From JBKECO01 sp047974745 (GTDB lineage Bacteria; Bacillota; Clostridia; Lachnospirales; Lachnospiraceae): DNA of 57,818 bases. The stretch is from NCBI GenBank assembly GCA_047974745.1, contig JBKECO010000060.1, forward strand, positions 1 through 57,818, read 5' to 3'. The notes under the pieces were generated by a model, which worked only from the letters and a program-made list of their open reading frames with translations, did not search any database and had not been told where the DNA came from. Below are positions 24,607-32,204 of the stretch, one piece after another. A program made the translations under genes and the position numbers. Positions within the stretch are counted from its first letter, which is position 1; each line of letters opens with the position of its first letter.

Positions 24607-25863
24607 ATGAAACAAGAGCCATATTTGTTTTCCATGATTGATAAGCAGAAGCTCGCTGAGATACTAGAGGCTTTTTTTATTTGCATAAAAGTACCGATCC
24701 AGGTGATCGATGAACATGGTGAAGTACTGATGGCTCAGGGCCGTAAACTGAATTTCTGTAAACCTTTTATGCAGTATACCACAGGCAAGGATTCCTGCCG
24801 GGAACTTCATCTGAGCGAATGCCAAAGGAGTGTCGAGTTCGGTGGCTCCTATATTTTTTCCTGCCACGCAAATCTGAATCATATTGCTTATCCATTTTTA
24901 ATCAAAGGCTCCTTTTTTGGCTCTGTACTTGTTGGTCCATTTCTGATGGAGTCACCGGATTCTATTCTGATCCTTGATATAGCAAAAAGATATCAGATGC
25001 CGATGGATACTCTGCTTGAACTTTATGATCATTCTGGAGATATTCCACTGATTACACCTATAGTTGTGACTCAGATCGGAAAGCTGATCTCCCACCTGTT
25101 TCATGGGCTGATCATAGATAGCCGCCTTGAATTTATCGCACACCAGAATCGTATGGACCAGCAATCGAGAATCAACGAATCGATTCAAAAATATAAGCTG
25201 AGTGGTCTCGATCAGGACAACAAGTATCCCTATGAAAAGGAAAAAGCGCTCCTAACGAAGGTCAAAACGGGCAATGTCCACGATGCAAAGGGTATTCTGA
25301 ATGATCTGCTGGGCTATGTCCTATTCGCTGAGGGTAATGATTTTTCCACGACAAAAACCAGGGCCATCGAGCTGTCCTCCCTTCTATCGAGAACTGCCAT
25401 CGAAGGTGGCGCTTCCACCAATACTATTTTAAAGATCAACAATGAGTTCCTAAAGAAACTCAATGACACCAACAGCCTGGACAGTCTTTGTCTGCAGCTG
25501 CAGGAAATCGTTGAGGTCTTCACAGAAAGTATGTTCAATTATATTCCTGATAAAAATAGCGACCTCATCAAAAAGGCGTTTTCCTATATTGCAAAGCACT
25601 ATTCGGAAAACCTGTCTCTTGAGGACGTCGCCAGTTATGTACATTTAAATCCCGCTTATTTCTCCACTTTGTTCAAGCAGTCGAGCGGAGCTTCCTTTAA
25701 GGAGTATCTAAATACAATACGAATTGAAGAGAGTAAGCACCTGCTCTCCTCCACCGACTACGCTATCATTGATATTGCCATCGCTGTCGGTTTCGAAGAC
25801 CAGAGCTACTTCTCCAAGGTTTTTAAAAAATATACAGGACTTACCCCGAGGCAGTACCGCTGA
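24607..25863 (+). CDS. PocR-domain AraC-family transcriptional regulator
   Basis: This 418-residue regulator has an N-terminal PocR ligand-sensing domain (about residues 8-180), recognisable from QVIDEHGEVL followed by a cysteine-rich stretch (FCKPFM, DSCRELHLSEC, FSCHANL) and IAYPFLIKGSFFGSVLVGPF. A linker and helical region span about 190-310. The C-terminal AraC double helix-turn-helix (about 318-418) contains LSLEDVASYVHLNPAYFSTLFK, IDIAIAVGFEDQSYFSKVFKK and the TPRQYR end. PocR domains are known or predicted to sense small hydrocarbon derivatives, as in propanediol/cobalamin control in Salmonella. It likely activates the divergent corrinoid gene and perhaps its neighbours. Its stop codon abuts the stop of the convergent methyltransferase gene with no gap. 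Confidence 0.9.
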   Translation: MKQEPYLFSMIDKQKLAEILEAFFICIKVPIQVIDEHGEVLMAQGRKLNFCKPFMQYTTGKDSCRELHLSECQRSVEFGGSYIFSCHANLNHIAYPFLIKGSFFGSVLVGPFLMESPDSILILDIAKRYQMPMDTLLELYDHSGDIPLITPIVVTQIGKLISHLFHGLIIDSRLEFIAHQNRMDQQSRINESIQKYKLSGLDQDNKYPYEKEKALLTKVKTGNVHDAKGILNDLLGYVLFAEGNDFSTTKTRAIELSSLLSRTAIEGGASTNTILKINNEFLKKLNDTNSLDSLCLQLQEIVEVFTESMFNYIPDKNSDLIKKAFSYIAKHYSENLSLEDVASYVHLNPAYFSTLFKQSSGASFKEYLNTIRIEESKHLLSSTDYAIIDIAIAVGFEDQSYFSKVFKKYTGLTPRQYR

Positions 25864-27228
25864 TTATGCCCGGGCTGCTTCTTTCTTTTCAATCGCTTTT
25901 TTAAAGCATGCTGTCATCTCTGGTGTGTCTGGAAGGATGCTGACATATACTACTTCTCCGTCTACACAGATCGTAGGCACATTGGTTGCTCCTAATTTGA
26001 TCATGCAGGCAACGCCTTCCTTCTCTTTGATCTTGTGCTCAACGATCTCTACTTTGTCCATTACAGGTTCAGCTGCTTTTCTGACAGCTTCCATATTGTA
26101 CTGGCATGCTGCGCAGGACTCAGAGTCAAGAGTGATACAGTCAATGATGACTTTTTCTTCATTTGCATAGTCAGGAAGATTGTAGATGATTCCCTTCATT
26201 ACATCATCCGTTTCGAAAATATCTTCGATATCGCCATGAACGGTCTTTGTAACTGCCTGAACATTTTCGACTGGTGTCGCATATGGCATATCGCATCCTG
26301 GTGAAAGGATATAGCCTTTTGTTCCGCCGATCTGCATGCATTCCGTTGCATCTGTCATATTATCAAATGGTGTGCCAAAGAGCATCGTCAGTGTCAGTTT
26401 AATATTTCCACCAACAGATACGCCATATTTTCTGGCAGTCTCTACCACATAGTTCAGATCTACATTCTCATCGATACAAAGATTGTCACAGTGCACCTGA
26501 CACATTGGCTCGATATTTCTTGTTGCATCACCGCACACGAACATAGAACCAAGCTTTCCTCTTTCATGAATGTAGTCAAACACATTGGATGCATAAGGTG
26601 CTACAAATTCATTGAAGTTATCCGGAGATATCTGTGAAGTCATTGGATCTACAAGAGCAACAATATCAACACCTGCATCAATATACATCTGCGCTGTGCG
26701 TTTTGCTACTTTTTCACAGAATTCCATGAGTTTAGCCACTTCTTCCGGTTCATCGATCATATCGTAGAAGATATCTGTTCCTTTCAAGTGAAGTGCCAGT
26801 GTAAAAGGTCCTGTGATCAGACCATAGATCGCAACGGAGTCTCCGAATTTCTCAACGATTCTGCGAGTAGCTGCTAACGCGATAGGAAATCTTCCATCTG
26901 CTTCTGTTGGCAGTTTTAGATCTTCAAGTGCTGCGCCATCTTCGAGAACATGAGAAGATACTGCAGGCGGATTGTCCGTTGCATATGTTAATTTACATCC
27001 CATTGCCTCTGCTTCTAACTGCAGATCGAACAATGCTGGCATACCATCCGGATTGTATAATTCAATCGCTTTGGAAACACCATTTACAATGTGATCTTCG
27101 TTTTTAAAGTATTCCTCACAATTCACACCGATCAGGCTTGCAGCGTGGCATCCTACAAAAGGTACCCATGGGATTCTTGCTACTTCTTTGTTTGATATTG
27201 CATCCAATACCAGTTGTCTTTCACTCAT
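25864..27228 (-). CDS. UroD/MtaA-family methyltransferase fused to thioredoxin-like domain
   Basis: This 454-residue protein has two parts. Residues 1-345 have the UroD/MtaA barrel fold (RIPWVPFVGCHAA, YGLITGPFTLALHL, VDIVALVDPMTSQISP, GGNIKLTLTMLFGTP, LSPGCDMPYATPVENV). MtaA relatives bind zinc through H-x-C...C; here the first element reads MFVCGD, with Phe where His is expected, while Cys232 and Cys312 remain. Residues 358-454 are a small thioredoxin-like domain with CAAC (372-375) and a cis-Pro loop NVPTICVDG. In this context it probably moves methyl groups to or from the corrinoid protein rather than making heme. I chose ATG 27228, 8 bases after GGAGG. It follows the G3E GTPase by 83 bases. 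Confidence 0.85.
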   Translation of the reverse strand: MSERQLVLDAISNKEVARIPWVPFVGCHAASLIGVNCEEYFKNEDHIVNGVSKAIELYNPDGMPALFDLQLEAEAMGCKLTYATDNPPAVSSHVLEDGAALEDLKLPTEADGRFPIALAATRRIVEKFGDSVAIYGLITGPFTLALHLKGTDIFYDMIDEPEEVAKLMEFCEKVAKRTAQMYIDAGVDIVALVDPMTSQISPDNFNEFVAPYASNVFDYIHERGKLGSMFVCGDATRNIEPMCQVHCDNLCIDENVDLNYVVETARKYGVSVGGNIKLTLTMLFGTPFDNMTDATECMQIGGTKGYILSPGCDMPYATPVENVQAVTKTVHGDIEDIFETDDVMKGIIYNLPDYANEEKVIIDCITLDSESCAACQYNMEAVRKAAEPVMDKVEIVEHKIKEKEGVACMIKLGATNVPTICVDGEVVYVSILPDTPEMTACFKKAIEKKEAARA

Positions 27229-27311
27229 TCGTTTTTCCTCCAATACTTTGCATACATTTGGTTATTTGAACTAAAATTTTTACTGCGATTCTAAAAAAAT
27301 TACAAAAGTAC

Positions 27312-28253
27312 TTATTCAAAGACCTCCAACACTCCATGACAGTGCTTTTTCCAGGAATTTTCCATAAATTGCCTGTACTCCTCAGGTCCTGGACCGATCA
27401 GTACCAGCTTTGTATTCCGGATCGTGTCTCTTTTTCCAAGCTGTATTTCACTAATATTTATAAATTTATCCACCATATCCAGCTGGAGCCATCCGTTCTG
27501 CGTCTTTATAAATCCCTTCATTCGCATCAAATATGGCTGCATAGATTCTGCAAAAGCTTCCACTTCCACTTTCGTCAGCAATTCGTGAGACTCCAGAGCG
27601 TAGGAAATAGGTCTGTTATATTCCTTATTACTGGTCTCTCCCACAAATCCGTTGTCGATCAGTCGTTCTTTCATGATCTCAGGCGGGACTTCTGCGAACA
27701 TCGTCCTGTAAATAAATGCTTTCGGATTGATTTCATGTACCTTTGCCTCAATGTCTGTCAGTGTATCCTGGTTCACAAGATCGATCTTATTCAGAACAAT
27801 GAAGTCACTTGATGCCACCTGATTCTGTACCGGACGCAGAATACTGACAAATTTGGGAAATGTGACTGCATCGAGCAGGCATACCGCACCCTGATATAAA
27901 AATTTTCTACTGCACTTTCCTTCTAATTCATTCAGTAATGTGTGAATATTAGAGGGATCTGCCATTCCAGAATTCTCAATAAATAGTACATCAATATCCG
28001 ACTTTGAAAATTCAATCAAGGTCTTTACAAAGTCAGCCTTCAGGCAGCTGCAGAAAATCGAACCATTATTGATTTCCACCAGAGAGATTCCATCTCTGTC
28101 GATCTGTTTTCCATCTAGACCAATGACACCGAATTCATTGACTAACACACCGGTTTTTCTTCCATCCGACTCTGTCAGAAGCCGTTTTAAAAAAGTAGTC
28201 TTTCCGGCTCCAAGCGCTCCACTGATCAGGTAGAGCTCAATTCCCTTATCCAT
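27312..28253 (-). CDS. G3E-family GTPase (CobW/P47K-like)
   Basis: This 313-residue P-loop GTPase has Walker A SGALGAGKTTFLKRLL (11-26), the G3E Switch-I region VNEFGVIGLDG, a metal-motif region FCSCLKADF, Walker B FIENSGMADP and the G4 motif LNKIDLV. The usual CxCC metal motif is reduced to CSCL. A short C-terminal CobW_C-like domain follows. G3E proteins insert metals or load cofactors (HypB, UreG, MeaB, CobW groups). Beside corrinoid methyl-transfer genes it may help load zinc or corrinoid into the UroD-type protein or corrinoid protein; that is inference. It is the first gene of a two-gene leftward unit. Confidence 0.88.
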   Translation of the reverse strand: MDKGIELYLISGALGAGKTTFLKRLLTESDGRKTGVLVNEFGVIGLDGKQIDRDGISLVEINNGSIFCSCLKADFVKTLIEFSKSDIDVLFIENSGMADPSNIHTLLNELEGKCSRKFLYQGAVCLLDAVTFPKFVSILRPVQNQVASSDFIVLNKIDLVNQDTLTDIEAKVHEINPKAFIYRTMFAEVPPEIMKERLIDNGFVGETSNKEYNRPISYALESHELLTKVEVEAFAESMQPYLMRMKGFIKTQNGWLQLDMVDKFINISEIQLGKRDTIRNTKLVLIGPGPEEYRQFMENSWKKHCHGVLEVFE

Positions 28254-28334
28254 TTCTTCTCCTTTCTTTCATGATACGCAAATCCAAGTATATTACTATG
28301 TCATTATTCTAGCTGAAATGAAACCGTTTATTTG

Positions 28335-28367
28335 GAAAAAAAGCCTACAAAAGTAGGCTTTTTTTTG
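28335..28367. terminator. Bidirectional intrinsic terminator
   Basis: AGCCTAC-AAAA-GTAGGCT forms a perfect 7-bp stem flanked by A and T runs on both sides, so it can end transcription in either direction. On the minus strand it follows the hlyIII-like gene and precedes the G3E unit. Confidence 0.9.
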
Positions 28368-28444
28368 GGTATTCCATGTAAGATGATAAATTTTATTCAC
28401 GTTGCAACTGAATCTTTCCTCTTTCTTTGTATCATGGATCGATT

Positions 28445-29098
28445 TTACGCCATCAGAACAGTGAACATTGTTGCAAAATGGCAAAAGCTTCCCAGCATAA
28501 CGAACAAGTGAAAGATCTCATGGGAGCCAAAGTACTTGAATCTTTGATTCAGTTTCTTGAATTTCATAGCGTAGATAATTCCGCCTACAGTATAGGCAAT
28601 TCCACCTGCCAGCAGCCAGTAGAATCCACTGGTGGGGAGGGAATCATAGAGCGCCGGAAAAACAGCCAGACATGCCCATCCCATTGCAATGTATATTATA
28701 GAAGAAAACCATCTTGGGCACGTAACCCAGAATGCCTTCAGAGTCATACCAAGAATTGCGAGTCCCCAAATGACGATCAGAAGTGTAATTCCCATTCTGC
28801 CCTTAAGTACAAGCAGACAAATCGGTGTATAGGTTCCTGCGATCAGAACAAAAATCATCATATGGTCGATCTTCTTAAAAAGAAATAGAAATTTCTCTTT
28901 CACATTGACCGTATGGTAAAGCGTGGACGCCAGATATAGTCCTGTGATCGCAAATGTAAAAATAAACATGGCTGCCACGGCATAGGAAATATTACTTATA
29001 TAGGCGAGTACCAGTAAAGGAGCTGCTGCAAACAGCGATAATACCATACCGATATAGTGCGTAATTGCGCTGCCTGGTTCTCTGATTGTAATCTGCAT
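28445..29098 (-). CDS. Hemolysin III family membrane protein (PAQR/YqfA-like)
   Basis: This 217-residue polytopic membrane protein has about seven hydrophobic segments. Family features include EPGSAITHYIGMVLSLFAA at the N-terminus, LYHTVNVKEK (first metal-ligand His), KIDHMMIFVLIAGTYTP (DH...GTYTP, the most conserved element) and HEIFHLFVMLGSFCHF near the end (His ligands). Members bind zinc and are implicated in membrane homeostasis; the hemolysin label is historical. It is monocistronic, with its own promoter at 29157-29185 and terminator at 28335-28367. Confidence 0.92.
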   Translation of the reverse strand: MQITIREPGSAITHYIGMVLSLFAAAPLLVLAYISNISYAVAAMFIFTFAITGLYLASTLYHTVNVKEKFLFLFKKIDHMMIFVLIAGTYTPICLLVLKGRMGITLLIVIWGLAILGMTLKAFWVTCPRWFSSIIYIAMGWACLAVFPALYDSLPTSGFYWLLAGGIAYTVGGIIYAMKFKKLNQRFKYFGSHEIFHLFVMLGSFCHFATMFTVLMA

Positions 29099-29156
29099 TC
29101 ATCTCCCACCTTTCAAATTATATGATGTAGTTTTCATTACTATGTATCATGGTGCA

Positions 29157-29185
29157 ATGTTACATCTTTGCTTTTAAAAAGTCAA
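29157..29185 (-). promoter_or_regulatory. Promoter of hlyIII-like gene
   Basis: TTGACT and TAACAT on the minus strand are separated by 17 bases, about 60 bases before the start codon. Confidence 0.6.
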
Positions 29186-29269
29186 TACCAAGGCATATTA
29201 TTTTCATAGATTTCTCCACTTCGTACACTTCCCACAGGGATATTACAATTAATTCATACATTTTTGCAT

Positions 29270-29310
29270 AAAAAAAGAGGGCAACTGAGTCTTTCTCAGT
29301 ATTACCCTCT
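29270..29310 (-). terminator. Terminator of the tRNA-Tyr/tRNA-Leu unit
   Basis: On the minus strand AGAGGG...CCCTCT, with an inner ACTGAG/CTCAGT stem, is followed by seven T. It lies 6 bases after the 3' end of tRNA-Leu. Confidence 0.88.
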
Positions 29311-29315
29311 TATAA

Positions 29316-29399
29316 TGCCGGCGACCGGAATCGAACCGGTACGATGTTGCCACCACAGGATTTTAAGTCCTGCGCGTCTGCCAGTTCCGCCACGCCGGC
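29316..29399 (-). tRNA. tRNA-Leu (anticodon UAA)
   Basis: This 84-base cloverleaf has acceptor stem GCCGGCG/CGCCGGC with discriminator A, anticodon stem CAGGA...TCCTG with loop CTTAAAA (anticodon TAA), a variable arm of the class II type, and the T-arm GGTTCGATTCC. CCA is not encoded. It lies 6 bases after tRNA-Tyr in one transcript. Confidence 0.95.
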
Positions 29400-29405
29400 G
29401 CTCAA

Positions 29406-29486
29406 TGGGCAGAGGTGGATTCGAACCACCGAAGCATTTGCAGCAGATTTACAGTCTGTCCCCTTTGGCCACTCGGGAATCTGCCC
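29406..29486 (-). tRNA. tRNA-Tyr (anticodon GUA)
   Basis: The acceptor stem is GGGCAG(A)/CTGCCC with discriminator A. The anticodon stem CAGACT...AATCTG has anticodon GTA. A long variable arm and the T-arm GGTTCGAATCC are present. It is the first gene of the two-tRNA unit, and CCA is not encoded. Confidence 0.95.
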
Positions 29487-29518
29487 ATACTCATTGATTT
29501 GTTCCCTGACAATTTGTA

Positions 29519-29547
29519 ATTATATCATAGTGTATTTCCCGGCGCAA
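29519..29547 (-). promoter_or_regulatory. Promoter of the tRNA unit
   Basis: TTGCGC and a perfect TATAAT on the minus strand are 17 bases apart, about 33 bases before the tRNA-Tyr 5' end. Confidence 0.7.
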
Positions 29548-29728
29548 TATAGTTTTTGCTTGAGTTTCCGTATTTTTATTCACAGAGATCTGATTTTATA
29601 GAATAGTGATAGACAATATCCATTTTATAATTACATTTTGCGGAAACTCAAGAATAAAAAAGCACCCAACGCTCGGCTGCTTTTTTAGGAGAAGGTATTT
29701 TTACTATGGGGTATAGCAAAAACTATAT
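29547..29728. repeat. Long inverted repeat with one arm split by 62 bases
   Basis: The arm at 29547-29570 (24 bases) is matched in inverse by two separated pieces: CGGAAACTCAAG at 29641-29652 and AGCAAAAACTATAT at 29715-29728. The 62 bases between them contain a terminator-like hairpin. The rest of the 29488-29828 stretch has no gene I can support. Confidence 0.75.
29656..29687 (-). terminator. Probable terminator after ftsH
   Basis: AAAAAAGCA and TGCTTTTTT flank a GC-rich loop (GCCGAGCG inner part) downstream of the ftsH stop. The stem is short, so the call is moderate. It lies within the segment that splits the inverted repeat. Confidence 0.5.
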
Positions 29729-29828
29729 ATAATGTATTGGGGGGTTTTTACAATATTTATAGTACCACGTTATTCACTTAAAGTGTGCACAAAGTTAACA
29801 ATTTTCGCTTACTGTTTTTGTGCATTTT

Positions 29829-31667
29829 TTATAATTCTGCTGGAGCATTTGCTTCAAAGATCGCTTCGAATTCTTCTCTGCTGATTTTCTCTTTCTCCAG
29901 AAGCAAGGCTGCACAATCTTCTAGTGCATCTCGATATTCAGTCAGCAGCTCTTTGGCTTTGCCATAGCATTCCTCTATTATGAACTTCACTTCTGAATCA
30001 ATCGCAGTAGCAACATGTTCACTGTAACCTCTTGTGTGAGCGAGGTCGCGGCCAATAAAAACTTCTTCATCATCTGTATTATAATTGATTAGACCAATCT
30101 TTTCAGACATACCATACTTTGTCACCATATCCTTGGCAAGCTGTGTCGCTTGTTTGATATCCTGTGATGCACCAGTTGTAATGTCATGGAAGATCAGCTC
30201 TTCTGCAACACGTCCGCCAAGATCTACTACGATTTCCTGGATCATGCGCTCTTTGGTGTTGAACATCTCATCATGCTCCGGCAATGGCATGGTATAACCT
30301 GCTGCCCCTGCGCCTGTGGGAATAATAGAGACGGAGTAGACCGGACCTACATCTGGCAGAACATGAAACAGAATGGCATGTCCAGCCTCATGATAGGCTG
30401 TGATTTTCTTCTCTTTGTCAGAAATGATCCTGCTCTTTTTCTCTGCACCTATACCAACTTTTACAAAGGACTGACGAATATCGTTCTGTACAATATATCC
30501 CCTGTCATTCTTTGCTGCATTGATCGCAGCTTCATTCAGCAGATTCTCCAGATCAGCACCGGTAAATCCTGCCGTTGTCTGTGCGATCTGCTTCATATCC
30601 ACATCATCTCCCAGCGGCTTGTTCTGGGCATGTACATTCAGTATTTCTTCTCGTCCGCCGATATCCGGACGTCCGACATGTATCTTTCTGTCAAATCGAC
30701 CTGGTCTCATGATTGCAGGATCCAGAATGTCGACCCTGTTCGTTGCCGCCATGACAATAATACCTTCATTGACGCCAAAACCATCCATCTCAACTAACAT
30801 CTGGTTCAGGGTCTGCTCTCTTTCATCATGGCCGCCTCCCATGCCAGTGCCACGCCTTCTGGCTACAGCATCGATCTCATCGATAAACACAATGCAGGGT
30901 GCGTTTTTCTTTGCCTCTTCAAAAAGATCCCGGACACGGGATGCTCCGACGCCGACGAACATTTCCACAAAATCGGATCCAGAGATACTGAAAAAAGGTA
31001 CCCCGGCTTCGCCAGCGACCGCCTTCGCCAAAAGAGTCTTTCCCGTTCCCGGAGGTCCGACCAAAAGTACACCTTTTGGTATTCTCGCTCCAAGCTTGGT
31101 ATATTTCCTGGGAGACCTAAGAAAGTCTACAAGCTCTTCTAACTCTTCCTTCTCTTCTCTGAGTCCGGCTACATTTGTAAATGTAATCGTTTTATTCTCA
31201 TCTGTCGTCATTTTTGCACGGCTTTTTCCAAAATTCATCATTTTGCCACCGCCACCGGCAGAAGCCTGATTGTTCATCAATACAATGAACAGTATGAACA
31301 TGGCTCCGAATATGAGCAGCATCGGCAGCAGATTCATAAGCCAGCTCTCAGCCGGCACGTCTCTGACCGTGACATTGGTGAACTGATAGTCATCCTCTAA
31401 TCCTTGCTGGATCGATCTGACATCAGGCACATAAAGCACCTTTGTGCTGTTATCAACTAATGTTATATGCAGAGCACCTGTAGGCACCTCGCGGTTCTGA
31501 ACCAGCTCCACGGATACGACTTCCCCAGCTGCCAGTGCCGCATCGAATTCTGCCTGTGTATATGCGGATGCTGCATCCTGCCGTACATCCAGCAGAAACC
31601 AGATCGCAATTACGACCAAAATCAGGATCGCATACATTCCAAATCCTCTGAGATTATTTTTTTTCAA
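29829..31667 (-). CDS. ftsH: ATP-dependent zinc metalloprotease FtsH
   Basis: This 612-residue membrane-anchored AAA+ protease degrades misfolded membrane proteins and regulators. Two transmembrane helices (about residues 10-26 and 110-130) flank an extracellular domain. The AAA domain has Walker A GPPGTGKTLLAKAVAGE, the pore FVEMFVGVGASR, Walker B CIVFIDEIDAV and the arginine finger region MRPGRFDRKIHVGRPD. The C-terminal zinc protease domain has AYHEAGHAI. The length matches the family. It is the last gene of a tilS-hpt-ftsH unit, an order common in Firmicutes. Confidence 0.97.
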   Translation of the reverse strand: MKKNNLRGFGMYAILILVVIAIWFLLDVRQDAASAYTQAEFDAALAAGEVVSVELVQNREVPTGALHITLVDNSTKVLYVPDVRSIQQGLEDDYQFTNVTVRDVPAESWLMNLLPMLLIFGAMFILFIVLMNNQASAGGGGKMMNFGKSRAKMTTDENKTITFTNVAGLREEKEELEELVDFLRSPRKYTKLGARIPKGVLLVGPPGTGKTLLAKAVAGEAGVPFFSISGSDFVEMFVGVGASRVRDLFEEAKKNAPCIVFIDEIDAVARRRGTGMGGGHDEREQTLNQMLVEMDGFGVNEGIIVMAATNRVDILDPAIMRPGRFDRKIHVGRPDIGGREEILNVHAQNKPLGDDVDMKQIAQTTAGFTGADLENLLNEAAINAAKNDRGYIVQNDIRQSFVKVGIGAEKKSRIISDKEKKITAYHEAGHAILFHVLPDVGPVYSVSIIPTGAGAAGYTMPLPEHDEMFNTKERMIQEIVVDLGGRVAEELIFHDITTGASQDIKQATQLAKDMVTKYGMSEKIGLINYNTDDEEVFIGRDLAHTRGYSEHVATAIDSEVKFIIEECYGKAKELLTEYRDALEDCAALLLEKEKISREEFEAIFEANAPAEL

Positions 31668-31679
31668 GTACTTCCTCCT

Positions 31680-32204
31680 TTAGTCCAACTCTATGACTCC
31701 AACATATGGAAGATTACGGTATCTTTGATCATAATCCAGGCCATACCCAACAACAAATTCATCAGGAATCACAAATCCTGTATATGCAACCTCTACCTCA
31801 ACCACTCTTCTGTCAGGCTTATCCAAAAGTGTACAGATTCGAATACTCTTTGGGTTCCTGCTCTTTAAATTATTGATCAAATAGCTCAAAGATCTTCCCG
31901 AGTCAATAATATCTTCCACGATCAATACATTTTTCCCTTCGATCGCTTCATCAAGATCCTTGATCAGCTTAACAACTCCACTGGATTTTGTTTCTGCTCC
32001 ATAACTGGAAATAGACATGAAGTCCATTGAGACCGGTGATGAAATTCTCTTGGCAAGCTCACACATAAAGAATACTCCGCCTTTGAGAACACAGATTAAA
32101 TGTACCTGTTCTTCTTTATAATATTCACTGATCTCTGTTCCCAGTTCTTTAATTCGTTTGTCGACTTCTTCTTCCGATAAAAGCACATGAATTTTTTCAC
32201 TCAT
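31680..32204 (-). CDS. hpt: Hypoxanthine phosphoribosyltransferase
   Basis: This 174-residue purine salvage enzyme converts hypoxanthine or guanine to IMP or GMP using PRPP. It shows CVLKGGVFFMCELAKRI near the N-terminus, MSISSYGAETKSSG, the PRPP-binding VLIVEDIIDSGRSL and the base-contacting FVVGYGLDYDQRYRNLP. It overlaps tilS by 4 bases and is followed by ftsH, the usual Firmicute order. Confidence 0.96.
   Translation of the reverse strand: MSEKIHVLLSEEEVDKRIKELGTEISEYYKEEQVHLICVLKGGVFFMCELAKRISSPVSMDFMSISSYGAETKSSGVVKLIKDLDEAIEGKNVLIVEDIIDSGRSLSYLINNLKSRNPKSIRICTLLDKPDRRVVEVEVAYTGFVIPDEFVVGYGLDYDQRYRNLPYVGVIELD

Noticed and set aside
25864..27228. Annotation as heme-pathway uroporphyrinogen decarboxylase
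   Set aside because: The thioredoxin fusion, SPGCDMP-type motif and neighbours (corrinoid protein, activator) fit the methyltransferase branch; HemE hallmarks at the N-terminus are not seen.
28427..28888. 153-codon frame opposite the hlyIII-like gene
   Set aside because: Complement of membrane helices gives charged low-quality sequence; no start signal.
29264..29601. Open frames with phrases such as PATGIEPV and GGFEPP on the plus strand
   Set aside because: They are antisense translation of the two tRNA genes, a known artefact.
30520..31269. 249-codon open frame opposite ftsH
   Set aside because: Shadow frame of a strongly conserved gene; Ser/Pro-rich with no domain and no ribosome binding site.
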